A DNA stretch of 6,104 bases from Planctomycetota bacterium (lineage in GTDB: Bacteria > Planctomycetota > Brocadiia > JAJRTI01), in contig JAJRTI010000692.1 in assembly GCA_024278415.1 (NCBI GenBank), positions 1 to 6,104 of the forward strand, read 5' to 3'. Positions 1 to 6,104 of this stretch are shown here, in pieces. A program made the translations under genes and the position numbers. The notes beneath the pieces were generated by a model that was not told where the DNA came from, ran no database searches, and saw only the letters and a list, made by a program, of their open reading frames with translations. How positions within the stretch are numbered: position 1 is the first letter of the stretch; each line of letters begins with the position of its first letter.

Positions 1-171
1 ACATGGCAACCCGTGGGCGCCAGTCCCCTGCAAAGCAGGAAACGTCACCACCCGTGAACGAGTAATCATCAAGATTTTGCAGCGCCGCCCAGCATGGGCC
101 GGTGCCCGCTACCCAGACTGGGACAAACGCGGAATGCTCCCCGCGGGACCGCGTGGGACCGTGTGGTTGAC
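1..171 (+). promoter_or_regulatory. Probable CRISPR leader region
   Basis: This is the non-coding stretch on the handle-proximal (upstream) side of the first repeat, where a leader would sit given the inferred direction of the array. It has no convincing gene. It contains one A+T-rich patch (about 60-80) in an otherwise G+C-rich sequence. Just before the first repeat there is a run of related 10-bp units at about 142-172 sharing GGGACC or a variant. A small 5-bp hairpin (CCTGC, AAA loop, GCAGG) lies at 27-39. I see no clear -35/-10 pair, so the promoter of the pre-crRNA is not located. The leader role is inferred from array polarity only, and the left end of the leader is not defined by the window. 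Confidence 0.5.
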
Positions 172-718
172 CTATCCGCGGCCCAACTGCCGCGGCCCCA
201 TTGAAGCGCCTCCCACGGTTTCATGTCATCCCTCCGTTCCCGCTATCCGCGGCCCAACTGCCGCGGCCCCATTGAAGCCTTGGTTGTTCGCCGGCTCGGT
301 TGTTTGGTGGCAGCACCTATCCGCGGCCCAACTGCCGCGGCCCCATTGAAGCCGGGTACGTCCGTTCCGGCATCGGCTCGGCCATGCGCTATCCGCGGCC
401 CAACTGCCGCGGCCCCATTGAAGCTTGAAATGTTGGCCCCCGGTAGCTAGGGACGCGGAACGCTATCCGCGGCCCAACTGCCGCGGCCCCATTGAAGCTC
501 TTTTTCGAAACCTCCCCCAAGTAGCCCATTCAGTTGGCTATCCGCGGCCCAACTGCCGCGGCCCCATTGAAGCCTTCACTGTTTCCCTCCTCTTCTTCGA
601 TTAAACCCCCTATCCGCGGCCCAACTGCCGCGGCCCCATTGAAGCTACCAAGGCTATCATTGATCCCTTTGGATGCCTTCTTCTATCCGCGGCCCAACTG
701 CCGCGGCCCCATTGAAGC
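172..718 (+). CRISPR. CRISPR array, eight identical 36-bp repeats, type III-like
   Basis: Eight exact copies of a 36-bp repeat begin at 172, 243, 317, 389, 463, 538, 610 and 683. The seven spacers between them are 35, 38, 36, 38, 39, 36 and 37 bp (208-242, 279-316, 353-388, 425-462, 499-537, 574-609, 646-682). An eighth 38-bp spacer (719-756) follows the last intact repeat. Each repeat has a 7-bp perfect stem, CCGCGGC and GCCGCGG around a CCAACT loop, then CCCC and the terminal ATTGAAGC. The last eight bases match the usual form of the 5' handle left by Cas6 cleavage, which sets the direction as + strand. The decayed repeat at the right end agrees. All spacers are unique and I saw no match to the rest of the window. 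The neighbouring genes are type III, and the spacer lengths fit. No Cas6 gene is present here to process the transcript. Confidence 0.97.
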
Positions 719-756
719 TGATTGATGATCTGGGGGAGGTGGCACACCGGGAGGGG

Positions 757-788
757 CTATCCGCAGCCTCAGCCGTCGCCATTGCATC
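757..788 (+). repeat. Degenerate terminal CRISPR repeat (trailer end)
   Basis: This segment starts with the first eight bases of the array repeat (CTATCCGC). With two 2-base gaps it continues to match: 25 of 32 aligned positions agree by hand, including ATTG before the handle. It lies exactly one spacer length (38 bp, 719-756) after the last intact repeat, so it is the ancestral end of the array rather than a chance match. The substitutions break the 7-bp stem (the left arm is CCGCAGC, the right arm region GCCGTCG), so it probably cannot be processed. Decay at this end is typical of the leader-distal side of CRISPR arrays and supports rightward transcription. Confidence 0.8.
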
Positions 789-809
789 CCGACCACTTGG
801 GCGTATGAT
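782..809 (+). promoter_or_regulatory. Possible sigma70-type promoter for the cas operon
   Basis: TATGAT at 804-809 matches the -10 consensus at five of six positions. It is preceded after 16 bp by TTGCAT at 782-787, a weak -35 with only three matches. It would start transcription roughly 85-90 bases upstream of the first cas gene. The -35 falls inside the degenerate terminal repeat. The alternative is that the cas genes are read through from the array with no promoter of their own. The remaining sequence from 789 to 902 shows no gene and no terminator hairpin. Confidence 0.3.
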
Positions 810-902
810 CGAAGCCCAGCCTCGCTTCGCTCCGACCCCTTGGTCGACGTGTGACAGGAATCGGTGGTCGGCGTCCTCGGAGCACGCAGGGGTGGAGTAG
901 CC

Positions 903-1877
903 ATGGCATCGAAGATCTACGAGATCACCACGCTGACGGCCATCTGGACCGGCGACATCGACGGCAAGCCTGACAGGCTCATCACGACCGGCCTGCTCGG
1001 CTCGGTCCGCTGGTGGTTCGAGGTGGTGGTGCGAGGCCTTGGAGGCTCGGCCTGCAACCCGTCGGGGAGGTCCAAAACCTGCCAAGATTACAACCACTGT
1101 GTCGTCTGCGAGCTGTTCGGCTGCACCGGCTGGGCGCGCAAGTTCCGCTTCGACGTGCTCGACAGGGAAGGGCGCCCCCCACAAAGGCAGATCACGGGGG
1201 GCGCGACGTTCCAGCTTCGATTCACCCCGCTACGCCCGATTCGCGGCGAGGAATGGGCATTGCTCGATCTTACACTTCGCCTCATCGCGGACTACGGCGC
1301 GCTTGGCGGCAAGACGGTGTACAAGCCTACAGAGCAGGACGACCGAAAGGACGAGGTGCACCACCGGGATTTCGGCCTCGTCCGGATCGCATCGTCCCCG
1401 GGGGACGTGAACGTTACGTCCAGAGGCAACTTGGAGGGCTACGTCGGAGGTGACCGCTGGGCGAAGCTCGGGCACAACGGGGTCGCTTGGGCATCTCTGG
1501 AGAGCTTCTGGTGCGTCCAAGGGAGGACGTTGGCTCGACAGGACACGGATTCGAGTTCCTTCAACCGTGTCCTTGGCAGGAAGGAAGACAAGAGCGTCAA
1601 GGCGGGGAGGGGACGAAAAGTCACACGCTGGTGCGATCTGTTGGATGAACAAAACGACCCTGTTGCCAGATGGCTTGCTGGGGGACGTGGCGAGAGCAAG
1701 AAGGTGTTCAGCTTCAAGAAGCGAGCGCGGACCTTCGGGTTCGTGAATCCATGCACCATGAGCCACAAAGACATGTTCGAGCGGCTGAAGAGGGTGTGGC
1801 CGGACATGGAAAGCCAGGACTACGTGGAGGGCGCCGCCGTTCTCGCCAAACTGCTGCAAGCTACGGAGGTGTCATGA
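903..1877 (+). CDS. cmr1: Type III CRISPR RAMP protein, Cmr1 family
   Basis: This 324-residue protein resembles Cmr1, a RAMP/Cas7-group subunit that caps the backbone of type III-B (Cmr) effector complexes and contacts the crRNA 3' region and target RNA. The N-terminal ferredoxin-like strand (EITTLTAIWTGD, 7-18) is followed by the Cmr1 signature LLGSVRWWFEVVVRGLGG at 31-48. A cysteine-rich insert comes next (C51, C60, C66, C69, C73), leading into ELFGCTGWARKFRF at 70-83. A glycine-rich GALGGK loop at 132-137 fits the RAMP glycine loop. The ATG at 903 is chosen because GGTGGAG sits 5 bases upstream (891-897). A GTG at 864 in the same frame has no such site. It is the first gene after the array, on the same strand, and its stop overlaps the next start by one base (TGATG). 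The family call is from motif recognition, not a search. Confidence 0.85.
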   Translation: MASKIYEITTLTAIWTGDIDGKPDRLITTGLLGSVRWWFEVVVRGLGGSACNPSGRSKTCQDYNHCVVCELFGCTGWARKFRFDVLDREGRPPQRQITGGATFQLRFTPLRPIRGEEWALLDLTLRLIADYGALGGKTVYKPTEQDDRKDEVHHRDFGLVRIASSPGDVNVTSRGNLEGYVGGDRWAKLGHNGVAWASLESFWCVQGRTLARQDTDSSSFNRVLGRKEDKSVKAGRGRKVTRWCDLLDEQNDPVARWLAGGRGESKKVFSFKKRARTFGFVNPCTMSHKDMFERLKRVWPDMESQDYVEGAAVLAKLLQATEVS

Positions 1878-3106
1878 TGGCCTACGAGCACTACGCGGAC
1901 TTGGCGAGCATGACGCCCAAGCTGCACGATGGTTTGTCACGGATTCGCTCAGCAGATCATTGCACCGTCGTTTTCGCCGAGGCGGAGCTTCGCCGTAAAA
2001 AAGCGAGGGCGCGAGGGGACCAGGTACAAGAACGAGAGCAGCAGCGGGTGCGGGATGACGCGCGGGCGCTTTACATCAAGGGGCCCAACGCTAGGGACGG
2101 CCAGACTCGGCCCATTGCGGACCTCGATCTTCCGACCGGGCTCGAGCTCCACAAGGCACCTCCAGTCGTCTCAAAACGGTGGGTGCACCTTGAAGTCCAC
2201 TTCACGCTCTCGGCGCCTTGCTACTCCAAGGACGACCATCCTTTCCACGTTCTCGACAACCCGGTGCGCAAGGATCGGGTCTTCGGCGTGCCTTTCGTAG
2301 CGGCGGCGAGCTGGAAGGGGCTCTTGCGCTGGGCCTGCCGGATGGAAGCGGGGCTGCTTGAACACCTGGAGAAGCACGGAGGCCGCATGCGGGGCTGGCA
2401 CGAGCCCGACTGGATCGTCCACCTTTTCGGCAACGAACGGGGCGAAGGCGAAGAGTTCTCCCGGAGCGCGCTCCAGTTCTTCCCCACCTGGTTCGACCGC
2501 ATCGGTTTCGAGGTCATCAATCCGCACAGCCGCGAGACGAAGGCCGGAACGCAGCCGATCGTCTACGAGGTCGTGCCGGCCGGCACCCAGGGTCGGCTCA
2601 GGCTGCTCTACACACCGGCCCCGGGACGTGATGGTCCGCCCGGGACGATGCCCAAGTTTATCCGGGCCATCGAGAATCTCCTCACCGTCTACGGGTTCTC
2701 CGCCAAGCGAACGGCGGGTTGGGGCCTCGCGGAGATCCGGCAATGCACGCTGTCGTTTCTACCGAAAGGGCGTTTTGAGCAATGGGCCGGTGGCCACGAT
2801 GTCGGGGAGTACAGACCGCCCGTGGAAGCCGTGGCGAAGCTTCTTGATGAGGATGGTCGGCCAATCCCTATCTTGCTGGGTGAAGAAGGACAGGTGATCA
2901 GCAGAACCCAGTTCCGCAAGCTTGGAGCTGCGAAACCGTGCACCAAGCAAGAGTTGGATGCTCTCAGGACCTGGCACGAGGCACACGGCCAAGAGCACCA
3001 GCGGCGCTTGAAGGGCAGAGTGGGAGAAGAGGTTGCTCGTGTTGTCAAACGTGAGTTCTCGTCGCTCAAACAGCTTTGTGCGGTTTTCGAGAGGGGGGCG
3101 GAGTGA
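1877..3106 (+). CDS. RAMP superfamily (Cas7-like) type III protein, Cmr6-like
   Basis: This 409-residue RAMP protein is probably another backbone subunit of the same complex. A charged N-terminal segment (about 33-65) precedes the RAMP core. The core has a first strand near 101-112, then FVAAASWKGLLRWACR (140-155), the usual RAMP helix entry of the form P/S-x-SWKG-hhR. Next comes SALQFFPTWFDRIGFEVINPH (197-217). The INPH motif followed by QPIVYEVVPAGTQGRLRLLY (226-245) is reminiscent of Cmr6. A glycine loop, YGFSAKRTAGWGLAEI (272-287), matches the RAMP GhGAKTxxGxG pattern. About 120 residues follow it, an unusually long tail. The ATG at 1877 is preferred because GGAGGT (1865-1870) is 6 bases upstream and the TGATG overlap matches the next junction. 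ATG 1874 would add one methionine and lies only 3 bases from that site. RAMP membership is firm, but the Cmr6 assignment is tentative, so no symbol is given. Confidence 0.8.
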   Translation: MAYEHYADLASMTPKLHDGLSRIRSADHCTVVFAEAELRRKKARARGDQVQEREQQRVRDDARALYIKGPNARDGQTRPIADLDLPTGLELHKAPPVVSKRWVHLEVHFTLSAPCYSKDDHPFHVLDNPVRKDRVFGVPFVAAASWKGLLRWACRMEAGLLEHLEKHGGRMRGWHEPDWIVHLFGNERGEGEEFSRSALQFFPTWFDRIGFEVINPHSRETKAGTQPIVYEVVPAGTQGRLRLLYTPAPGRDGPPGTMPKFIRAIENLLTVYGFSAKRTAGWGLAEIRQCTLSFLPKGRFEQWAGGHDVGEYRPPVEAVAKLLDEDGRPIPILLGEEGQVISRTQFRKLGAAKPCTKQELDALRTWHEAHGQEHQRRLKGRVGEEVARVVKREFSSLKQLCAVFERGAE

Positions 3107-6104
3107 TGTCGCACGCCGACGCGCTGTCCCCACTCGAACGCCATCGGGCCCTGCTTCTCGCCTGCGAGGCCATCGGCTGGCTGCACATGGCGGGCAAGGC
3201 GCACCCGGACTTCCTGCGCCAGCACGGGGGGCAGAAGGTCCACTACGAGCCGAACAAGTGGGCGATCGCGTTGGTGCCCGACTGGGACTCGACGCTCACA
3301 TGGATCTCTAGTATCGGCTCGGTCACCTGGCCGGGTTCGCTGTCGGCCTTCCTCCACCAGTTCGACCGAGCCGGGGCGAAGAATGTCTTGGGCCTCTTGC
3401 AAGCCGCCCACGCCATGGCCTCGGGCATCGAGAAGAACCACCCCAAGAACACGGTGAAGTACCTGGGTCAGGACACGCCCCACATGTGGCTGACCACCGC
3501 CTTCGGTCACCCGGTGCGCAACCTGCTCGAGGACCCACCGGAGGTGCTGGAAGAGGGCGGCTGGGACAGGCTGCTTCAGCAAATCAGTGGACTTCTGAAT
3601 CGACTACAGGCCCTTGCCACGCGCCCCGAGGCGTCCTGGCACGACTGGCAGGCCTGGCGCGAGGCTGCCATCGGTCCCCACGGCTGGCTCCGCCGGGCCT
3701 TCTCCCAGACCCTCGCCGAGACACGCATACCCAACAACGACGTGACCCTGTGGGACCAGTCCTACGTGGCCGCCGCGCTGTTCAAGAGCGCGGTCGCGGG
3801 CGCGCTACTCGACGGGGTCGACCTCTCACAGAAGGACAACCTCAAACAGACCACCCGCTGGCGCGTCCTCACGGTCGGCCTGGGGGCAGCGCACTACGAG
3901 GCCCGGGCCGTGCGGATCGGCGACTGGACCGGCGCGCGGCAGGAGATCGATCGGTTCTTCGACGCAGTGTCCGAGCTCGTCGAGGTCGAGCTGGGCGTCG
4001 GTTCCCTGCTCTACCGCGACAATGAGCTGCTGGCCTTCAGCTTCCCGGGGCCGCCCGTCGGCGAGGACGAGCCGGAGGAGGACATCCACGACCTGCGGCG
4101 CAGCATCCAGGTTCGCGTTGATGGCTTGGCTCTAGCGAAGGCACTGGACACTCCTCCCGTGGTGCGGCTGTCCGGGTCGACCCGTTCGATGATCCGCATG
4201 GCCGGGGAGGTCGAGAACGCTCGAAGGACGCTCCGGGTGCCGCTGCACCGTTCGTGGCGGCTCCCGGAGAACACGAACGTGGAGGGCGGCCACACCTGCC
4301 CGGTCTGCGGCCTCCGGCCCAACGGCAGCTTCGGGTCGGTGCGTGAAAAGAAGGGAAAGCCCTGCGAGCCCTGCCGAGCGCGCCGCCGCGGGCGGCTCCA
4401 AGCCTGGCTGGAGGGTCAGGTCGAGGGCGACAGCATCTGGATCTCGGAGGTCGCCGACGGCAACGACCGCGTGGCGCTGCTGACGTTGAGCCTGGACATC
4501 AGCGGGTGGCTGAACGGCGAGCACGTCGATTCGCTACGCGCGCAGTCCGTGGCCAAGCTGCTGAATGCGAACCCGGGGCTACGCGCGTACCTGGCCGGGG
4601 ACCCGGACGTGCCGCCAGGGGACGCGCTGAGGAACGCCATTGCCGGCTACCTGAGCAGCCTCCGACAGGTCGCCCCGGACAAGCTCAGTGATCCCTTGCT
4701 TGCCAGCCTCAACGAGGGATTCCGGCATGAGCGCGACCTGGCTACCTTCTTCGACAAGATGGTCCAGGACCGCGCCGACGCGCCGTCGTGGACCGATCTC
4801 GAAGATCACGACGCCCGTCGTGCGGAGTGGCTCGCCCATCAGCTCCTGCGCAAGAACGCCTCACCCGGCCGTGTGCGTCGCTTCTGGGAGACCACCGAGA
4901 CCTTCTTCAGCGAGCTCTTGGCCCAGCTCCGCGAGATCACCAGCCGGGCCGCCAACCGCTGGCGCGTGCGGAGGCTCGTGGTCGCCGCGAAGGACGGAAG
5001 CTGGAGGGACAACGAGACCTACGGCGGCCGCTGGGGCGCAGGGGGCGATGCGGCCCCCTTGGAGCTGCTCTATCGGCAGAGCGAAGGGCGGTTCATTACG
5101 ATCTGCAACCTCGCGCGCATACTTAGCTCCGCGGACGGCCCGGGCGCGCTGCGCGGCAAGGCACTCGACCTGAAGGACGACGATGGCACGCGTCACGCGC
5201 TCACCGCCGACCAGGTCGTCGAAGCACCGGCTCCGCTCGGCACGTACCATCCCCTCATCGTCCTGGATCGCAGCCCGGCGCGTTTTCGGCTGCTCGTTCC
5301 CCTCGAGGCAGTGGATGCCTGCGTCCAGGCCGTGGTGGAGAAGTGGGAGGCTGAGATGGTCCGCGTGTGGGATCGTCTGCCCCTGCGGGTGGGCATCGTG
5401 GCCTTTGACCGCAAGCTCCCCTATCAGGGGGTCGTGGAAGCAGCGCGCAACGTGGAGGACGACCTGGCCCGTTCCGGGCGGGAGACGTGGCGGGTCTGCG
5501 GCGTGTGCACGCTCGATGGTGTGACCGCGCTGTCGGTCGTCCGCCCGGACGGAGAGGATCAGCTCGTCACGGTCCCCGTGGCACTGCGGGATGGCCGAGC
5601 GGATGTCTTCTACCCTTACTGCGCTGTGGATGACCACGAGATGCGCATGCCTCACGACTTCGCCGCGCCTCGAAAGGACCCAACACGCCACAAGGCGCAG
5701 CAAGTCTACCGTTGGATGCCCGAGCTGCGGCCGGGGGACGGCATCCGCGTGGCGCCCTCTCGGGTCGCCCGCGTGTTCCTCCACGGCACTGCCCGCCGGT
5801 TCGATCCCGTGCAGGTACGGTACCTGGACGACTGGCGAACGACGCGGGAGACCTGGCGACTGGTCCGGGAAGTTGCGCCCAGCCTGACCGCCGCCCGCGC
5901 GTTGGAGGCGATCCTGACGGAGAAGCAGCAGGCGTGGGCATTCCCGGCAGCCGCCGACAACGACACCTGGCTCGACTTCCTGCGTGCGAGCCTGGTGAAC
6001 CTGTGGTCGGTGCGCGGCGCTCTCCTCGACACCCTCGTGGACGCCGCTCGGCGCGGGATCCTTCAAGAAACCCTGGCCTGGCACCTACACGTGTTGAAGC
6101 AGGA
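3106..6104 (+). CDS. csx11: Csx11 family Cas10-like large subunit (3' end cut by window)
   Basis: The frame stays open for 999 codons to the window edge, about the full size expected for Csx11, so little is probably missing. Csx11 is a divergent Cas10-type large subunit of type III complexes. The N terminus (RHRALLLACEAIGWLHMAGK, 12-31) is an HD-like domain, but the catalytic HD pair is H27-M28. A first Palm-like region (about 251-315) starts with RWRVLTVGLG and has LLYRDNELLAF (301-311) where GGDD would be expected. A zinc ribbon follows: C398, C401, C420, C423. SIWISEVADGNDRVALLTL (443-461) and GWL (467-469) fit the Csx11 Palm strand. Others are GRVRRFWETTETFF (588-601), RFRLLVPLEAV (726-736), RLPLRVGIVAF (757-767) and FLHGTARRF at about 891-899. 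Both catalytic sites look degenerate. The ATG overlaps the previous stop (TGATG), with GGAG at 3100-3103 and a purine run at 3091-3098. The assignment rests on recalled family motifs. Confidence 0.85.
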   Translation, partial: MSHADALSPLERHRALLLACEAIGWLHMAGKAHPDFLRQHGGQKVHYEPNKWAIALVPDWDSTLTWISSIGSVTWPGSLSAFLHQFDRAGAKNVLGLLQAAHAMASGIEKNHPKNTVKYLGQDTPHMWLTTAFGHPVRNLLEDPPEVLEEGGWDRLLQQISGLLNRLQALATRPEASWHDWQAWREAAIGPHGWLRRAFSQTLAETRIPNNDVTLWDQSYVAAALFKSAVAGALLDGVDLSQKDNLKQTTRWRVLTVGLGAAHYEARAVRIGDWTGARQEIDRFFDAVSELVEVELGVGSLLYRDNELLAFSFPGPPVGEDEPEEDIHDLRRSIQVRVDGLALAKALDTPPVVRLSGSTRSMIRMAGEVENARRTLRVPLHRSWRLPENTNVEGGHTCPVCGLRPNGSFGSVREKKGKPCEPCRARRRGRLQAWLEGQVEGDSIWISEVADGNDRVALLTLSLDISGWLNGEHVDSLRAQSVAKLLNANPGLRAYLAGDPDVPPGDALRNAIAGYLSSLRQVAPDKLSDPLLASLNEGFRHERDLATFFDKMVQDRADAPSWTDLEDHDARRAEWLAHQLLRKNASPGRVRRFWETTETFFSELLAQLREITSRAANRWRVRRLVVAAKDGSWRDNETYGGRWGAGGDAAPLELLYRQSEGRFITICNLARILSSADGPGALRGKALDLKDDDGTRHALTADQVVEAPAPLGTYHPLIVLDRSPARFRLLVPLEAVDACVQAVVEKWEAEMVRVWDRLPLRVGIVAFDRKLPYQGVVEAARNVEDDLARSGRETWRVCGVCTLDGVTALSVVRPDGEDQLVTVPVALRDGRADVFYPYCAVDDHEMRMPHDFAAPRKDPTRHKAQQVYRWMPELRPGDGIRVAPSRVARVFLHGTARRFDPVQVRYLDDWRTTRETWRLVREVAPSLTAARALEAILTEKQQAWAFPAAADNDTWLDFLRASLVNLWSVRGALLDTLVDAARRGILQETLAWHLHVLKQ

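Noticed and set aside
27..39. Small hairpin (5-bp stem, 3-base loop) at the left edge as a terminator
   Set aside because: The stem is short and no T-run follows it.
167..172. TTGACC resembling a -35 element at the leader-repeat boundary
   Set aside because: A -10 would have to lie inside the first repeat around 189-195, where the sequence is all G/C, so no promoter is supported.
77..725. Open frames across the array encoding repeated IRGPTAAAPLK and YPRPNCRGPIEA peptides
   Set aside because: These are translations of the 36-bp CRISPR repeat in different frames, with spacers between; there is no ribosome-binding site or protein-like composition.
864..902. GTG start at 864 for the Cmr1-like gene
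   Set aside because: It has no ribosome-binding site and adds 13 residues unlike the RAMP N terminus; the ATG at 903 has GGTGGAG at proper spacing and begins right before the first strand.
1230..1859. 209-codon minus-strand open frame opposite cmr1
   Set aside because: It is antisense to a recognisable Cmr1 gene with a good start and stop overlap; I see no independent evidence for it.
2689..3582. 297-codon open frame on the minus strand spanning the RAMP-csx11 junction
   Set aside because: It is antisense to two supported genes, has low-complexity composition and no recognisable domain.
4861..6084. 407-codon open frame on the minus strand
   Set aside because: It lies wholly opposite the csx11 frame, whose translation is open, family-like and continuous. 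Long antisense frames are common in G+C-rich DNA.

Overview
The window holds a type III CRISPR-Cas locus that reads entirely on the + strand. From left to right it contains a probable leader (1-171), a CRISPR array of eight identical 36-bp repeats (172-718), a last spacer and a decayed terminal repeat (719-788), a short intergenic stretch with a possible promoter (789-902), and three tightly packed cas genes (903 to the right edge). The DNA is very G+C-rich, and the genes use mostly G/C third positions. This suggests a high-GC bacterium, possibly a myxobacterial/deltaproteobacterial, actinobacterial or Chloroflexota-type genome. Nothing in the window fixes the taxon.

The array repeats form a perfect 7-bp hairpin and end in ATTGAAGC, the usual form of an 8-nt crRNA 5' handle. 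That ending and the decayed repeat at the right end both indicate transcription from left to right, toward the cas genes. The eight spacers are 35-39 bp long and all different. Three leader-distal spacers are much less G+C-rich than the surrounding DNA.

The first gene is a Cmr1-family RAMP protein. The second is a RAMP/Cas7-like protein that I place nearest Cmr6. The third is a Cas10-like large subunit of the Csx11 family, cut by the right edge after 999 codons. Each junction is a TGATG stop/start overlap, so the three are one translationally coupled operon. Together they look like the backbone of a crRNA-guided RNA-targeting complex, with Csx11 as the large subunit.

The most notable point is that the Cas10-like protein seems to lack both classic Cas10 active sites. 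HD reads H-M at residues 27-28. No GGDD is present: the first Palm-like segment has Y-R-D-N at 303-306, and the second Palm hairpin has L-L-V-P. No cas1, cas2, cas6, Cmr3, Cmr4, Cmr5 or CARF-type ancillary gene lies in the window. The rest of the locus is either to the right or supplied from elsewhere.
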